Source: Bombus terrestris
Lineage: Eukaryota > Arthropoda > Insecta > Hymenoptera > Apidae
DNA length: 64,000 nt
NCBI RefSeq assembly: GCF_910591885.1
Contig: NC_063277.1
Span: 19,382,243-19,446,242 of the forward strand
Direction of reading: 5' to 3'
The notes beneath the pieces were generated by a model. It did not search any database and was not told the origin of the DNA. It worked only from the letters and a program-made list of their open reading frames with translations. This document shows, piece by piece, positions 26,204 through 36,788 of this stretch (positions are counted from its first letter, which is position 1; each line of letters opens with the position of its first letter). The position numbers and the translations under genes were made by a program.

Positions 26204-27380
26204 CGCGGATGACACGCTGGTGTTGGCCAGCGGACGTTGGTGGAACGACGCCGCATGCCTGACCGAGACCGCCGTGGCGTGCGCGGTGCACGCCATTCGA
26301 AGACTCGGCTTGAGCGTGTCGCCGGCGAAATCGGAAGCCCTGTGGTTCTACGACCAACGACGCAGAGGAACGCCGCCTGCGGAGCTGTCGACTATAGTCA
26401 TCGACGGAGAAGAGGTCCCTGTGGGACACCGGATGAAGTACTTGGGCCTGATCGTCGACAGTAAGTGGACGTTCGAGCCACACTTTGAGTACTTAGCCCC
26501 GAAAGTAACGGCCGCAGCCAACGCGTTGTGCGGCCTTTTACCTAACATCGGCGGGGCAGGATTGGGAGTCCGCAGGCTCTACGAAGGAGTGATCCGGTCA
26601 CGAGTCCTTTACGGAGCGCCCGTATGGGCCGACGATCTGGCGGTGAGCCGGCGTAACCGGACTCTGGTGAGAAGGCTCCACAGGACGATCGCCATCCGGG
26701 CAGCGAGGGGATACAGGACGGTGTCCTACGCGACAGCGACCGTGCTGGCCGCGTCCCCCCCGTTCGAGCTACAGGCCCTTGCCCTTCGCCGGGTGTACGA
26801 ACACCGGAGGGCCGCGACCTTGGACCGACGTGCCACGCCGACGGCACCAACCGTGGACGTTCGGGAGGAAACAAGACTAGAAGCATGGGAGCGGTGGCAC
26901 TCGCAGCTGTTGGAAGAGGATGCGATGCGCCCTCATCGGGCCGTCCGCGCCGTCCTGCCCAACTGGGACAAGTGGAGAGACAAAGGCGGGGTCCCGCTCA
27001 CATTCAGGACGACTCAGGTGCTCACCGGCCACGGGGTGTTCGGCGATTACCTGCTCAAGATCCGGCGAGAGGTGACGACCATCTGTCACCACTGTGGGGA
27101 GGAGGAGGACACGGCGCGGCACACGCTGGAGGCTTGCCCGGCGTGGGAGGTACCGCGACGTGTCTTACGACTCGAGATCGGCGAGAGATTGGCCCCCGAG
27201 ACGCTCATCGAAGCTATGCTCAGGGGGCCCCAGGAGTACAGAGCCGTCCGCACCTTCTGCGAGCAAGTTATGCTCGTGAAGGAGCGGGCGGAGAGAGAAA
27301 GAGAGAAAGCCCAGCATACCAGCAGGGCGCGGCAACAAGGAGTCTCCGCGCGTCACGGACTGGCGGTACCGCCGCCGTGA
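26204..27380 (+). pseudogene. ORF2 3' fragment in the chimera (from YADD to the stop)
   Basis: Starts at the third base of the Tyr codon of YADD; the preceding T bases turn it into FADD. It carries residues 700-1090 of ORF2, with the thumb (MKYLG), the C-terminal finger (TTICHHC) and the GLAVPPP end also seen in E1, E8 and E9. The endonuclease and most RT motifs are missing, so it is not a functional enzyme. By chance the U6atac sequence is open in the same frame, giving one frame from ATG 26106 to 27380. Confidence 0.85.
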
Positions 27381-27675
27381 ACGCGCCCAAGGAGTCATCA
27401 AGGAAGTAACAAGACCCAAGGAAAGGGGCGCTAGGGGGCGTGGTCCCCCCTGGCGGCCCCGATCTTCTGTCTAACAAGGAAGTCTCCCGCCCAGCAGGGA
27501 GATAGACGGCGAGGAGCGCTTGGTAGTATTCGCAAGAGACCCTGAGCCCTCCTCGAACAGCCGTCTGGAAGACCACCGTGGAGTTTTAGTCGGTAAGAGT
27601 CCGACACTTCCCATGCTGCTCGCAGCTGGGAGTCCATGAGGATTTCTCCACGAAAAAAAAAAAAAAAAAAAAAAA

Positions 27676-27996
27676 GGTTGGGGTTAGGTTGGGGTTAGGT
27701 TGGGGTTAGGTTGGGGTTAGGTTGGGGTTAGGTTGGGGTTAGGTTGGGGTTAGGTTAGGTTGGGGTTAGGTTGGGGTTAGGTTGGGGTTAGGTTGGGGTT
27801 AGGTTGGGGTTAGGTTGGGGTTAGGTTGGGGTTAGGTTGGGGTTAGGTTGGGGTTAGGTTGGGGTTAGGTTGGGGTTAGGTTGGGGTTAGGTTGGGGTTA
27901 GGTTGGGGTTAGGTTGGGGTTAGGTTGGGGTTAGGTTGGGGTTAGGTTGGGGTTAGGTTGGGGTTAGGTTGGGGTTAGGTTGGGGTTAGGTTGGGG
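27676..27996 (+). repeat. Telomeric repeat block 7 with one TTAGG-only unit
   Basis: 321 bp of TTAGGTTGGGG, with one TTAGGTTAGG variant at about 27750-27759. Confidence 0.97.
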
Positions 27997-28299
27997 AGCA
28001 TGAGGCGGGCATGGGTTCTCGGGGCGTAGGACCACCCCCCGGGAAACCCCGATGGATCTGATGTTCCCCTATAGTCGGGTGGCGGCCGGTCGGTGCCTCT
28101 GGTACCCGTCAGGTCGCTGATCCGGTGCGAGGAACTTCGGAGAAGTTGGTGGGCCCATGCCTGTCAAGACCACTCACCTCACCTTCTCGTGGGGCTCCCT
28201 GTCACCCTGCTCCGGACTCTCCGGGACAGGGTGCGAAAGAGTGAGTGGCACCAGGACAGATTCCCGATGACGACCCGGCGAGAAACAACTTCATTCACC

Positions 28300-30450
28300 A
28301 TGGAAGGCACGACAGATAGGAGAAACACGTACAGTACAGGGGAGGGAGACCCCAGTACCGGCGTAGTCGGGGGTAGTCAAGTGGGCCCCACTACGTCGTC
28401 AACATACGACCACGGCCGCTCGGGGGTGGGCCGCCAGGCCCCCGAACGTGTTACCACGCCTGGCGAAGCGAGAAGTCTACTCTCGGAAGAATACACGGAG
28501 ACACCGAGAACTCCGAGGACGAGAAGCGGGTGCCGGGCGGGCAGCGTTTTCCTTGCGCCGGCCCCGTCAGACGGAGCAACAACAATAACAACATCTGCTG
28601 CGGGAGGATCGCGGGAGCGAGCGAGGTCGGACGACGAAGAATCGGTAGCCTCGTTCGCGTCTCGCTCGTCACTGGCATCAATCGCATCCAGGGGGAAGAA
28701 GAGGAGACTGGCGACAACAGCCACCTTGGAAGTCTCCGAAGACCTGGAGATACAAGTGAGGACGAGTTCGGCCGCGGACGTCAGCGCGGAATTAACGAGA
28801 CACGTGTCCGAGATCATGAAGGTGGCGACCACATCGTCCAACCTCAAGGGCACGTACGTCAAAGCGCTGAAGGAAGCGGCAAGCTATATCTCGGCCGCAT
28901 GGAAGAGCGAGGCCCCGCGAAGGAGAGAACAAGCGGGCAGCAGCGGCAACAACGCGGCGATGAGGCTGGTGGAGGCGAGACTGTCCGCGTTGGAGGAGGA
29001 GAACGCCGCCCTTAGGAGAGAGCTGGCAAGGAGGTCTATGCCCGCGATCGAAGGCCTGCGTGGCGGCGGTGCCGACGCGGACCGCCCACGGGTCGAGGCT
29101 GCAACCCAAGAAGCGCGACTCGACGCCCTCGAGAGAAAGCTAGAAGAGTTGGGTCCCTCCATAACGAAGATGGTGGAGAGACAACTCGGGAGTCTATTGA
29201 GGCCGCAGCAGCAACAACAACAACAGCTGCAACAACAGCGGCAGCAGCAACAAAGCACTCCCGAAACCCGACGGAGCGCGGAATACTCCGCTACTCGCCC
29301 CCCCGCCCGCACAGATCCCCCGCCGCCCCCAAGGACTCGGGAGGACGGCGGGTGGAGCGTGGTGGTAGGGAGAGAAAGTAAGATGGGGCAGAAGAACATC
29401 GCCGAAAGGAAGCTGGACGCCGCTGGAGGAGAGGAGAAGTCCCGGCCACCAGCGACTGTCCAAAAACCGTGGGCAGATAGGATGGGAGGCGCGCCGAAAT
29501 CGGGCAGCGGTGGCACCGTTAAAAAGCCATTCAGGGAGGAAAAGACGTCGCCAACAGTCAAGCTCCCTCGCGCACCGAGTACATCCGCGGTAACACTGAC
29601 GTTAAGCGAGGGAGCCAACATGTCGTATGCCGACGTCGTAACGATGGCCAGAAGAGCTATCCCCCTCGGCGAGATAGGCGTGGAGGCCGTCACGATGAAG
29701 AAGGCGGTGACGGGCGCCATCGTCATCAGAGTCCCGAGGGACAAGGACAGAGAAAAGGCGTCGATCCTTGCGACGCGCCTGGCAGACGTTCTGGACCCGA
29801 CCAAGGTAAGGGTCGGAACTCCCACGATCAAAGCCGAGCTGAGAGTCACCAATGTGGACATCTCAATGGGCAAGGAGGAGCTGCGTCAAGCTCTGGCCTT
29901 GGCCGCGGGATGCAACAGCGAGGATGTTCGGATCGGCGAGATCGGCGTCTCCAGGGGCGGACTCGGATCGGCATGGGTCAGGTGTCCGGCGGCCGGTGCC
30001 CGCAAGCTAGCTCAGGCGGGCAGGGTGGCCTTGGGGTGGTCCATCGCGAGGGTCTCTGCCATACCGAAGAGACCCTTACAGTGCTTCAAGTGCCTGGAGT
30101 TGGGGCACGTACGGGCAACTTGCACGTCCGCCGAGGATAGAAGCCGTCTTTGCTACAGGTGCGGTGAAAGCGGGCACCGCGCCAGGGGATGTCCCGCCTT
30201 GGCGCCGAAATGTCCCTTATGCGAGCGGCTGGGAGCTCCATCCGGACACAGGATGGGCGGAGTGGCATGTGCCCCCCCGAAAATCAAGAGAAGTAAGGGG
30301 CAGCTTACCCGTCGGTCTGCCGCCGCCGCCGACACCGTTATCACTACCATCGCCGGCGGCAACGAGAACTACGGCGGAAACGCTACCGGGGCGGAGTCAC
30401 CATCAGCAGTGACGAGTGGCCGGGAGGAGGCCATGGAGCTGGCGGAGTAA
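28300..30450 (+). CDS. ORF1 gag-like zinc-knuckle protein, E5
   Basis: An intact 716-residue frame with R-subgroup markers throughout (260A to 667G). The N-terminal LLSEEYTETP, shared only with E1, points to a common source for this part. A private Lys to Glu change gives VGRESKMG in the basic stretch before the gag-type region. Zinc knuckles are unchanged. Confidence 0.9.
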   Translation: MEGTTDRRNTYSTGEGDPSTGVVGGSQVGPTTSSTYDHGRSGVGRQAPERVTTPGEARSLLSEEYTETPRTPRTRSGCRAGSVFLAPAPSDGATTITTSAAGGSRERARSDDEESVASFASRSSLASIASRGKKRRLATTATLEVSEDLEIQVRTSSAADVSAELTRHVSEIMKVATTSSNLKGTYVKALKEAASYISAAWKSEAPRRREQAGSSGNNAAMRLVEARLSALEEENAALRRELARRSMPAIEGLRGGGADADRPRVEAATQEARLDALERKLEELGPSITKMVERQLGSLLRPQQQQQQQLQQQRQQQQSTPETRRSAEYSATRPPARTDPPPPPRTREDGGWSVVVGRESKMGQKNIAERKLDAAGGEEKSRPPATVQKPWADRMGGAPKSGSGGTVKKPFREEKTSPTVKLPRAPSTSAVTLTLSEGANMSYADVVTMARRAIPLGEIGVEAVTMKKAVTGAIVIRVPRDKDREKASILATRLADVLDPTKVRVGTPTIKAELRVTNVDISMGKEELRQALALAAGCNSEDVRIGEIGVSRGGLGSAWVRCPAAGARKLAQAGRVALGWSIARVSAIPKRPLQCFKCLELGHVRATCTSAEDRSRLCYRCGESGHRARGCPALAPKCPLCERLGAPSGHRMGGVACAPPKIKRSKGQLTRRSAAAADTVITTIAGGNENYGGNATGAESPSAVTSGREEAMELAE

Positions 30451-33400
30451 CTTCAACCGCCTGCTCCAATGTAACATAGGAAGAGCCAGACGGGCGCAGG
30501 ACCTGCTTCTCCAGGCTATACGGGAGAATCGGGTCGCACTCGCTGTGGTGGCTGAACCATACCGCGTCCCCGACGCCCCCAACTGGATCGGGGATCTGAA
30601 CGGATCTACAGCCATAACATGGACGCCGGCGTTGTGCTCGCCCGGCGCCCTGCTGGATCGCGGTAACGGCTTCGTCGCCGTCGAGTGGAACGGGATCGCG
30701 ATAGTGGGCATTTACGTCTCGCCCAACAGCGGAGTGGCCTCGTTCGGGGACTTCCTGGACGAGGTCGGTGACTGCGTTCGTAGATGCATGCCTCGTCAGG
30801 TACTCGTCCTTGGGGACTTCAACGCGCGCTCGTCGCAATGGGGGGACACCAGGACGGACTCCCGCGGAAGGATGCTGACAGACTGGGCCGCGACGCTCGG
30901 ACTGGTCCTGGTGAACAGGGGCACAACTAGCACCTGCGTGGCGTGGAGGGGATCGTCCATCGTCGACGTTACCTGGGCTACCGCCGGGCTCTACCGAAAG
31001 ATCCGCGGATGGAGAGTGGCCGACAGAATGGAGACCTTATCGGACCACCTCTATATAATGATGGAAATGGAGGGGGAGGCCGCCGCGCGCGACAGCGGTG
31101 CCCGACGACAACGAGAGGTGAACCGGTCCCGTCGACCACCACCACCCACACCTAGGTGGCGCTTGAAGGAGAGGGACAAGGACATGCTGCGGGCGGCGGT
31201 CACTGTCTCCGCCTGGAGCTGGGACGCACGGGGGGACAACACCACAACCCCCCCCACCACCACCTCCACATTGGGTAGCGTCGACGAGGAGGCTGACGAA
31301 CTCCACGGATACATGATCGCGGCATGCGACGCCTCTATGCCGCGCTCCGCCCCGGGAAACAGAGGCGACCGTTCCGTGTATTGGTGGACACCGGAAATAG
31401 CCAATATGCGGGCGGGTTGCATGCGGGCCCGGAGAAGATTCGTAAGGGCGCGTCGCCGCAGACGGACACACGACGAGGAGGAGATCTCTCGCCGCTATGA
31501 AGAATACAGAGAGACGAGACGCGCTCTCCAACGGGAGATCAAACTAGCCAAGGCCCGGTGTTGGGATCGATTGATCGAATTGGTCGATTCAGATCCGTGG
31601 GGGAGGCCCTATCGCATCGTTACGAAGAAACTGCGACCTTCGGCCCCCCCGCTGACCGAAAACATGGATCCGGCGTTACTGGACAACGTCATCGGGACTT
31701 TGTTCCCACGGCGGGACAACAACGAGACGTCCGCGCCAGCCCCTACCACCATCGACGGGACGGCGCCGACGGATTGGAACGAGGAACTTCGAGTGACTGA
31801 GGAAGAGTTGCTCGAAGCCGCGAAGAAGATGGCATCCCGCGACGTGGCGCCGGGTCCGGACGGGATCCCGGGCCGGGTCTGGACGGAGTCGATCGACACC
31901 TTAGCTCCCCGTTTGCGGCACCTGTTCTCCAGGTGCCTGAGGGAGGGCGCCTATCCTCGGGCGTGGCGCACGGCGAAACTCGTGCTGCTACGGAAGGAGG
32001 GTCGACCGCCGGACGCGCCATCGGCATACAGGCCGGTGTGTCTTCTCGACGAGGTGGGTAAACTCTTCGAGAGGATCATAGTCGCCCGCCTGGAGGCACA
32101 CATGGAGAGACGGATTCCCGGATGGCACGATAGCCAATTTGGATTTCGCCGGGGCCGCTCGACCGTGGACGCGGTAAAGAGGCTGAGATCCATGGCGGAG
32201 GACATGGTCGCGCGAGAAGGGGTGGCGGTAGCCGTCTCCTTGGACATCTCCAACGCTTTCAATAGCATTCCTTGGAGCAGGATCGTGGAGGCGCTGCGAC
32301 ACTTCGAGTCCCCGCCATACCTCGTTAGGGTGATTCAGGCCTATCTGAACGATAGGTGGATCACCTACACAGGCAGAAACGGCGTGAAGGAGCGAAGACC
32401 GGTGGAGCGCGGCGTGCCGCAGGGCTCGGTACTCGGACCGATTCTGTGGATCACTGCCTATGACTCGGTCCTCCGAAGTCCCATGCCGCCGGGGGCTGGC
32501 ATGATATGCTACGCGGATGACACGCTGGTGCTGGCCAGCGGACGATGGTGGAACGACGCCGCATGCCTGACTGAGACCGCCGTGGCATGCGCGGTGCACG
32601 CCATTCGAAGACTCGGCTTGAGCGTGTCGCCGGCGAAATCGGAAGCCCTGTGGTTCTACGACCAACGACGCAGAGGAACGCCGCCTGCGGATCTGTCGAC
32701 TATAGTCATCGACGGAGAAGAGGTCCCTGTGGGACACCGGATGAAGTACTTGGGCTTGATCGTCGACAGTAAGTGGACGTTCGAGCCACACTTTGAGTAC
32801 TTAGCCCCGAAAGTAACGGCCGCAGCCAACGCGCTGTGCGGCCTTTTACCTAACATCGGCGGGGCAGGATTGGGAGTCCGCAGGCTCTACGAAGGAGTGA
32901 TCAGGTCACGAGTCCTTTACGGAGCGCCCGTATGGGCCGATGATCTGGCGGTGAGCCGGCGTAACCGGACTCTGGTGAGAGGGCTCCACAGGACGATCGC
33001 CATCCGGGCAGCGAGGGGATACAGGACGGTGTCCTACGCGACAGCGACCGTGCTGGCCGCGTCCCCCCCGTTCGAGCTACAGGCCCTTGCCCTTCGCCGG
33101 GTGTACGAACACCGGAGGGCCGCGACCTTGGACCGACGTGCCACGCCGACGGCACCAACCGTGGACGTTCGGGAGGAAACAAGACTAGAAGCATGGGAGC
33201 GGTGGCACTCGCAGCTGTTGGAAGAGGATGCGATGCGCCCTCATCGGGCCGTCCGCGCCGTCCTGCCCAACTGGGACAAGTGGAGAGACAAAGGCGGGGT
33301 CCCGCTCACATTCAGGACGACTCAGGTGCTCACCGGCCACGGGGTGTTCGGCGATTACCTGCTCAAGATCCGGCGAGAGGTGACGACCATCTGTCACCAC

Positions 33401-33688
33401 TGTGGGGAGGAGGAGGACACGGCGCGGCACACGCTGGAGGCTTGCCCGGCGTGGGAGGTGCCGCGACGTGTCTTACGACTCGAGATCGGCGAGAGATTGG
33501 CCCCCGAGACGCTCATCGAAGCTATGCTCAGGGGGCCCCAGGAGTACAGAGCCGTCCGCACCTTCTGCGAGCAAGTTATGCTCGTGAAGGAGCGGGCGGA
33601 GAGAGAAAGAGAGAAAGCCCAGCATACCAGCAGGGCGCGGCAACAAGGAGTCTCCGCGCGTCACGGACCGGCGGTACCGCCGCCGTGA
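30416..33688 (+). CDS. ORF2 endonuclease and reverse transcriptase, E5
   Basis: An intact 1090-residue frame, AUG-less at the start. Markers 125M, 164V, 225R, 250L, 349R, 509R, 759D and 763I are a combination not seen in other copies. Private changes are His to Arg (KIRGWR) shortly before SDH, Glu to Val (REVNRS), Asp to Asn (EIANM) and Arg to Gly (LVRGLHR) after the RT. Catalytic motifs and the CCHC finger are intact. Confidence 0.92.
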   Translation: MAGRRPWSWRSNFNRLLQCNIGRARRAQDLLLQAIRENRVALAVVAEPYRVPDAPNWIGDLNGSTAITWTPALCSPGALLDRGNGFVAVEWNGIAIVGIYVSPNSGVASFGDFLDEVGDCVRRCMPRQVLVLGDFNARSSQWGDTRTDSRGRMLTDWAATLGLVLVNRGTTSTCVAWRGSSIVDVTWATAGLYRKIRGWRVADRMETLSDHLYIMMEMEGEAAARDSGARRQREVNRSRRPPPPTPRWRLKERDKDMLRAAVTVSAWSWDARGDNTTTPPTTTSTLGSVDEEADELHGYMIAACDASMPRSAPGNRGDRSVYWWTPEIANMRAGCMRARRRFVRARRRRRTHDEEEISRRYEEYRETRRALQREIKLAKARCWDRLIELVDSDPWGRPYRIVTKKLRPSAPPLTENMDPALLDNVIGTLFPRRDNNETSAPAPTTIDGTAPTDWNEELRVTEEELLEAAKKMASRDVAPGPDGIPGRVWTESIDTLAPRLRHLFSRCLREGAYPRAWRTAKLVLLRKEGRPPDAPSAYRPVCLLDEVGKLFERIIVARLEAHMERRIPGWHDSQFGFRRGRSTVDAVKRLRSMAEDMVAREGVAVAVSLDISNAFNSIPWSRIVEALRHFESPPYLVRVIQAYLNDRWITYTGRNGVKERRPVERGVPQGSVLGPILWITAYDSVLRSPMPPGAGMICYADDTLVLASGRWWNDAACLTETAVACAVHAIRRLGLSVSPAKSEALWFYDQRRRGTPPADLSTIVIDGEEVPVGHRMKYLGLIVDSKWTFEPHFEYLAPKVTAAANALCGLLPNIGGAGLGVRRLYEGVIRSRVLYGAPVWADDLAVSRRNRTLVRGLHRTIAIRAARGYRTVSYATATVLAASPPFELQALALRRVYEHRRAATLDRRATPTAPTVDVREETRLEAWERWHSQLLEEDAMRPHRAVRAVLPNWDKWRDKGGVPLTFRTTQVLTGHGVFGDYLLKIRREVTTICHHCGEEEDTARHTLEACPAWEVPRRVLRLEIGERLAPETLIEAMLRGPQEYRAVRTFCEQVMLVKERAEREREKAQHTSRARQQGVSARHGPAVPPP

Positions 33689-33980
33689 ACGCGCCCAAGG
33701 AGTCATCAAGGAAGTAACAAGACCCAAGGAAAGGGGCGCTAGGGGGCGTGGTCCCCCCTGGCGGCCCCGATCTTCTGTCTAACAAGGAAGTCTCCCGCCC
33801 AGCAGGGAGATAGACGGCGAGGAGCGCTTGGTAGTATTCGCAAGAGACCCTGAGCCCTCCTCGAACAGCCGTCTGGAAGACCACCGTGGAGTTTTAGTCG
33901 GTAAGAGTCCGACACTTCCCATGCTGCTCGCAGCTGGGAGTCCATGAGGATTTCTCCACGAAAAAAAAAAAAAAAAAAAA

Positions 33981-34334
33981 GGTTGGGGTTAGGTTGGGGT
34001 TAGGTTGGGGTTAGGTTGGGGTTAGGTTGGGGTTAGGTTGGGGTTAGGTTGGGGTTAGGTTGGGGTTAGGTTGGGGTTAGGTTGGGGTTAGGTTGGGGTT
34101 AGGTTGGGGTTAGGTTGGGGTTAGGTTGGGGTTAGGTTGGGGTTAGGTTGGGGTTAGGTTAGGTTGGGGTTAGGTTGGGGTTAGGTTGGGGTTAGGTTGG
34201 GGTTAGGTTGGGGTTAGGTTGGGGTTAGGTTGGGGTTAGGTTGGGGTTAGGTTGGGGTTAGGTTGGGGTTAGGTTGGGGTTAGGTTGGGGTTAGGTTGGG
34301 GTTAGGTTGGGGTTAGGTTGGGGTTAGGTTGGGG
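33981..34334 (+). repeat. Telomeric repeat block 8 with one TTAGG-only unit
   Basis: 354 bp of TTAGGTTGGGG, with one TTAGGTTAGG variant near 34154-34165. Confidence 0.97.
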
Positions 34335-34637
34335 AGCATGAGGCGGGCATGGGTTCTCGGGGCGTAGGACCACCCCCCGGGAAACCCCGATGGATCTGAT
34401 GTTCCCCTATAGTCGGGTGGCGGCCGGTCGGTGCCTCTGGTACCCGTCAGGTCGCTGATCCGGTGCGAGGAACTTCGGAGAAGTTGGTGGGCCCATGCCT
34501 GTCAAGACCACTCACCTCACCTTCTCGTGGGGCTCCCTGTCACCCTGCTCCGGACTCTCCGGGACAGGGTGCGAAAGAGTGAGTGGCACCAGGACAGATT
34601 CCCGATGACGACCCGGCGAGAAACAACTTCATTCACC

Positions 34638-36788
34638 ATGGAAGGCACAACAGATAGGAGAAACACGTACAGTACAGGGGAGGGAGACCCCAGTACCGGC
34701 GTAGTCGGGGGTAGTCAAGTGGGCCCCACTACGTCGTCAACATACGACCACGGCCGCTCGGGGGTGGGCCGCCAGGCCCCCGAACGTGTTACCACGCCTG
34801 GCGAAGCGAGAAGTCTATTCTCGGAAGAATACATGGAGACATCGAGAACTCCGAGGACGAGAAGCGGGTGCCGGGCGGGCAGCGTTTTCCTTGCGCCGGC
34901 CCCGTCAGACGGAGCAACAACAATAACAACATCTGCTGCGGGAGGATCGCGGGAGCGAGCGAGGTCGGACGACGAAGAATCGGTAGCCTCGTTCGCGTCT
35001 CGCTCATCACTGGCATCAATCGCATCCAGGGGGAAGAAGAGGAGACTGGCGACAACAGCCACCTTGGAAGTCTCCGAAGATCTGGAGATACAAGTGAGGA
35101 CGAGTTCGGCCGCGGACGTCAGCGCGGAATTAACGAGACACGTGTCCGAGATCATGAAGGTGGCGACCACATCGTCCAACCTCAAGGGCACGTACGTCAA
35201 AGCGCTGAAGGAAGCGGCAAGCTATATCTCGGCCGCATGGAAGAGCGAGGCCCCGCGAAGGAGAGAACAAGCGGGCAGCAGCGGCAACAACGCGGCAATG
35301 AGGCTGGTGGAGGCGAGACTGTCCGCGTTGGAGGAGGAGAACGCCGCCCTTAGGAGAGAGCTGGCAAGGAGGTCTATGCCCGCGATCGAAGGCCTGCGGG
35401 GCGGCGGTGCCGACGCGGACCGCCCACGGGTCGAGGCTGCAACCCAAGAAGCGCGACTCGACGCCCTCGAGAGAAAGCTAGAAGAGTTGGGTCCCTCCAT
35501 AACGAAGATGGTGGAGAGACAACTCGGGAGTCTATTGAGGCCGCAGCAGCAACAACAACAACAGCTGCAACAACAGCGGCAGCAGCAACAAAGCACTCCC
35601 GAAACCCGACGGAGCGCGGAATACTCCGCTACTCGCCCCCCCGCCCGCACAGATCCCCCGCCGCCCCCAAGGACTCGGGAGGACGGCGGGTGGAGCGTGG
35701 TGGTAGGGAGAAAAAGTAAGATGGGGCAGAAGAACATCGCCGAAAGGAAGCTGGACGCCGCTGGAGGAGAGGAGAAGTCCCGGCCACCAGCGACTGTCCA
35801 AAAACCGTGGGCAGATAGGATGGGAGGCGCGCCGAAATCGGGCAGCGGTGGCACCGTTAAAAAGCCATTCAGGGAGGAAAAGACGTCGCCAACAGTCAAG
35901 CTCCCTCGCGCACCGAGTACATCCGCGGTAACACTGACGTTAAGCGAGGGAGCCAACATGTCGTATGCCGACGTCGTAACGATGGCCAGAAGAGCTATCC
36001 CCCTCGGCGAGATAGGCGTGGAGGCCGTCACGATGAAGAAGGCGGTGACGGGCGCCATCGTCATCAGAGTCCCGAGGGACAAGGACAGAGAAAAGGCGTC
36101 GATCCTTGCGACGCGCCTGGCAGACGTTCTGGACCCGACCAAGGTAAGGGTCGGAACTCCCACGATCAAAGCCGAGCTGAGGGTCACCAATGTGGACATC
36201 TCAATGGGCAAGGAGGAGCTGCGTCAAGCTCTGGCCTTGGCCGCGGGATGCAACAGCGAGGATGTTCGGATCGGCGAGATCGGCGTCTCCAGGGGCGGAC
36301 TCGGATCGGCATGGGTCAGGTGTCCGGCGGCCGGTGCCCGCAAGCTAGCTCAGGCGGGCAGGGTGGCCTTGGGGTGGTCCATCGCGAGGGTCTCTGCCAT
36401 ACCGAAGAGACCCTTACAGTGCTTCAAGTGCCTGGAGTTGGGGCACGTACGGGCAACTTGCACGTCCGCCGAGGATAGAAGCCGTCTTTGCTACAGGTGC
36501 GGTGAAAGCGGGCACCGCGCCAGGGGATGTCCCGCCTTGGCGCCGAAATGTCCCTTATGCGAGCGACTGGGAGCTCCATCCGGACACAGGATGGGCGGAG
36601 TGGCATGTGCCCCCCCGAAAATCAAGAGAAGTAAGGGGCAGCTTACCCGTCGGTCTGCCGCCGCCGCCGACACCGTTATCACTACCATCGCCGGCGGCAA
36701 CGAGAACTACGGCGGAAACGCTACCGGGGCGGAGTCACCATCAGCAGTGACGAGTGGCCGGGAGGAGGCCATGGAGCTGGCGGAGTAA
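34638..36788 (+). CDS. ORF1 gag-like zinc-knuckle protein, E6
   Basis: An intact 716-residue frame and the plainest R-subgroup protein of the set (260A, 301R, 413E, 462E, 539N, 577A, 667G), close to a consensus, with no private change that I could find. N-terminal variant LFSEEYMETS. Coiled coils, polyglutamine run and three zinc knuckles as in E1. It could still supply a working ORF1 protein although its ORF2 is broken. Confidence 0.9.
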   Translation: MEGTTDRRNTYSTGEGDPSTGVVGGSQVGPTTSSTYDHGRSGVGRQAPERVTTPGEARSLFSEEYMETSRTPRTRSGCRAGSVFLAPAPSDGATTITTSAAGGSRERARSDDEESVASFASRSSLASIASRGKKRRLATTATLEVSEDLEIQVRTSSAADVSAELTRHVSEIMKVATTSSNLKGTYVKALKEAASYISAAWKSEAPRRREQAGSSGNNAAMRLVEARLSALEEENAALRRELARRSMPAIEGLRGGGADADRPRVEAATQEARLDALERKLEELGPSITKMVERQLGSLLRPQQQQQQQLQQQRQQQQSTPETRRSAEYSATRPPARTDPPPPPRTREDGGWSVVVGRKSKMGQKNIAERKLDAAGGEEKSRPPATVQKPWADRMGGAPKSGSGGTVKKPFREEKTSPTVKLPRAPSTSAVTLTLSEGANMSYADVVTMARRAIPLGEIGVEAVTMKKAVTGAIVIRVPRDKDREKASILATRLADVLDPTKVRVGTPTIKAELRVTNVDISMGKEELRQALALAAGCNSEDVRIGEIGVSRGGLGSAWVRCPAAGARKLAQAGRVALGWSIARVSAIPKRPLQCFKCLELGHVRATCTSAEDRSRLCYRCGESGHRARGCPALAPKCPLCERLGAPSGHRMGGVACAPPKIKRSKGQLTRRSAAAADTVITTIAGGNENYGGNATGAESPSAVTSGREEAMELAE

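Larger units (their letters stand above)
26099..27675 (+). mobile_element. U6atac snRNA-LINE chimeric retrocopy
   Basis: A full-length U6atac-like sequence (26099-26203) is joined directly to the last 1449 nt of the LINE body (from 26204), followed by a 23-nt poly(A) (27653-27675) and telomere. The LINE part has no indel relative to E1 4927-6375. Such chimeras arise when the reverse transcriptase, copying the LINE RNA from its 3' end, jumps to another RNA; U6-L1 chimeras are the mammalian parallel. The joint lies at the oligo-T end of the snRNA and the copy runs to its 5' end, as expected for a jump to the snRNA 3' end. It sits in the same telomere position as the autonomous copies. Confidence 0.88.
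27997..33980 (+). mobile_element. Telomere-specific R1-clade LINE, copy E5, full length
   Basis: Body 5964 bp plus the shortest poly(A) of the set, 20 nt (33961-33980). Mostly R subgroup, but with ORF2 250L and 509R as in the K subgroup. Shares the ORF1 variant LLSEEYTETP with E1. Both frames are open. Confidence 0.95.
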
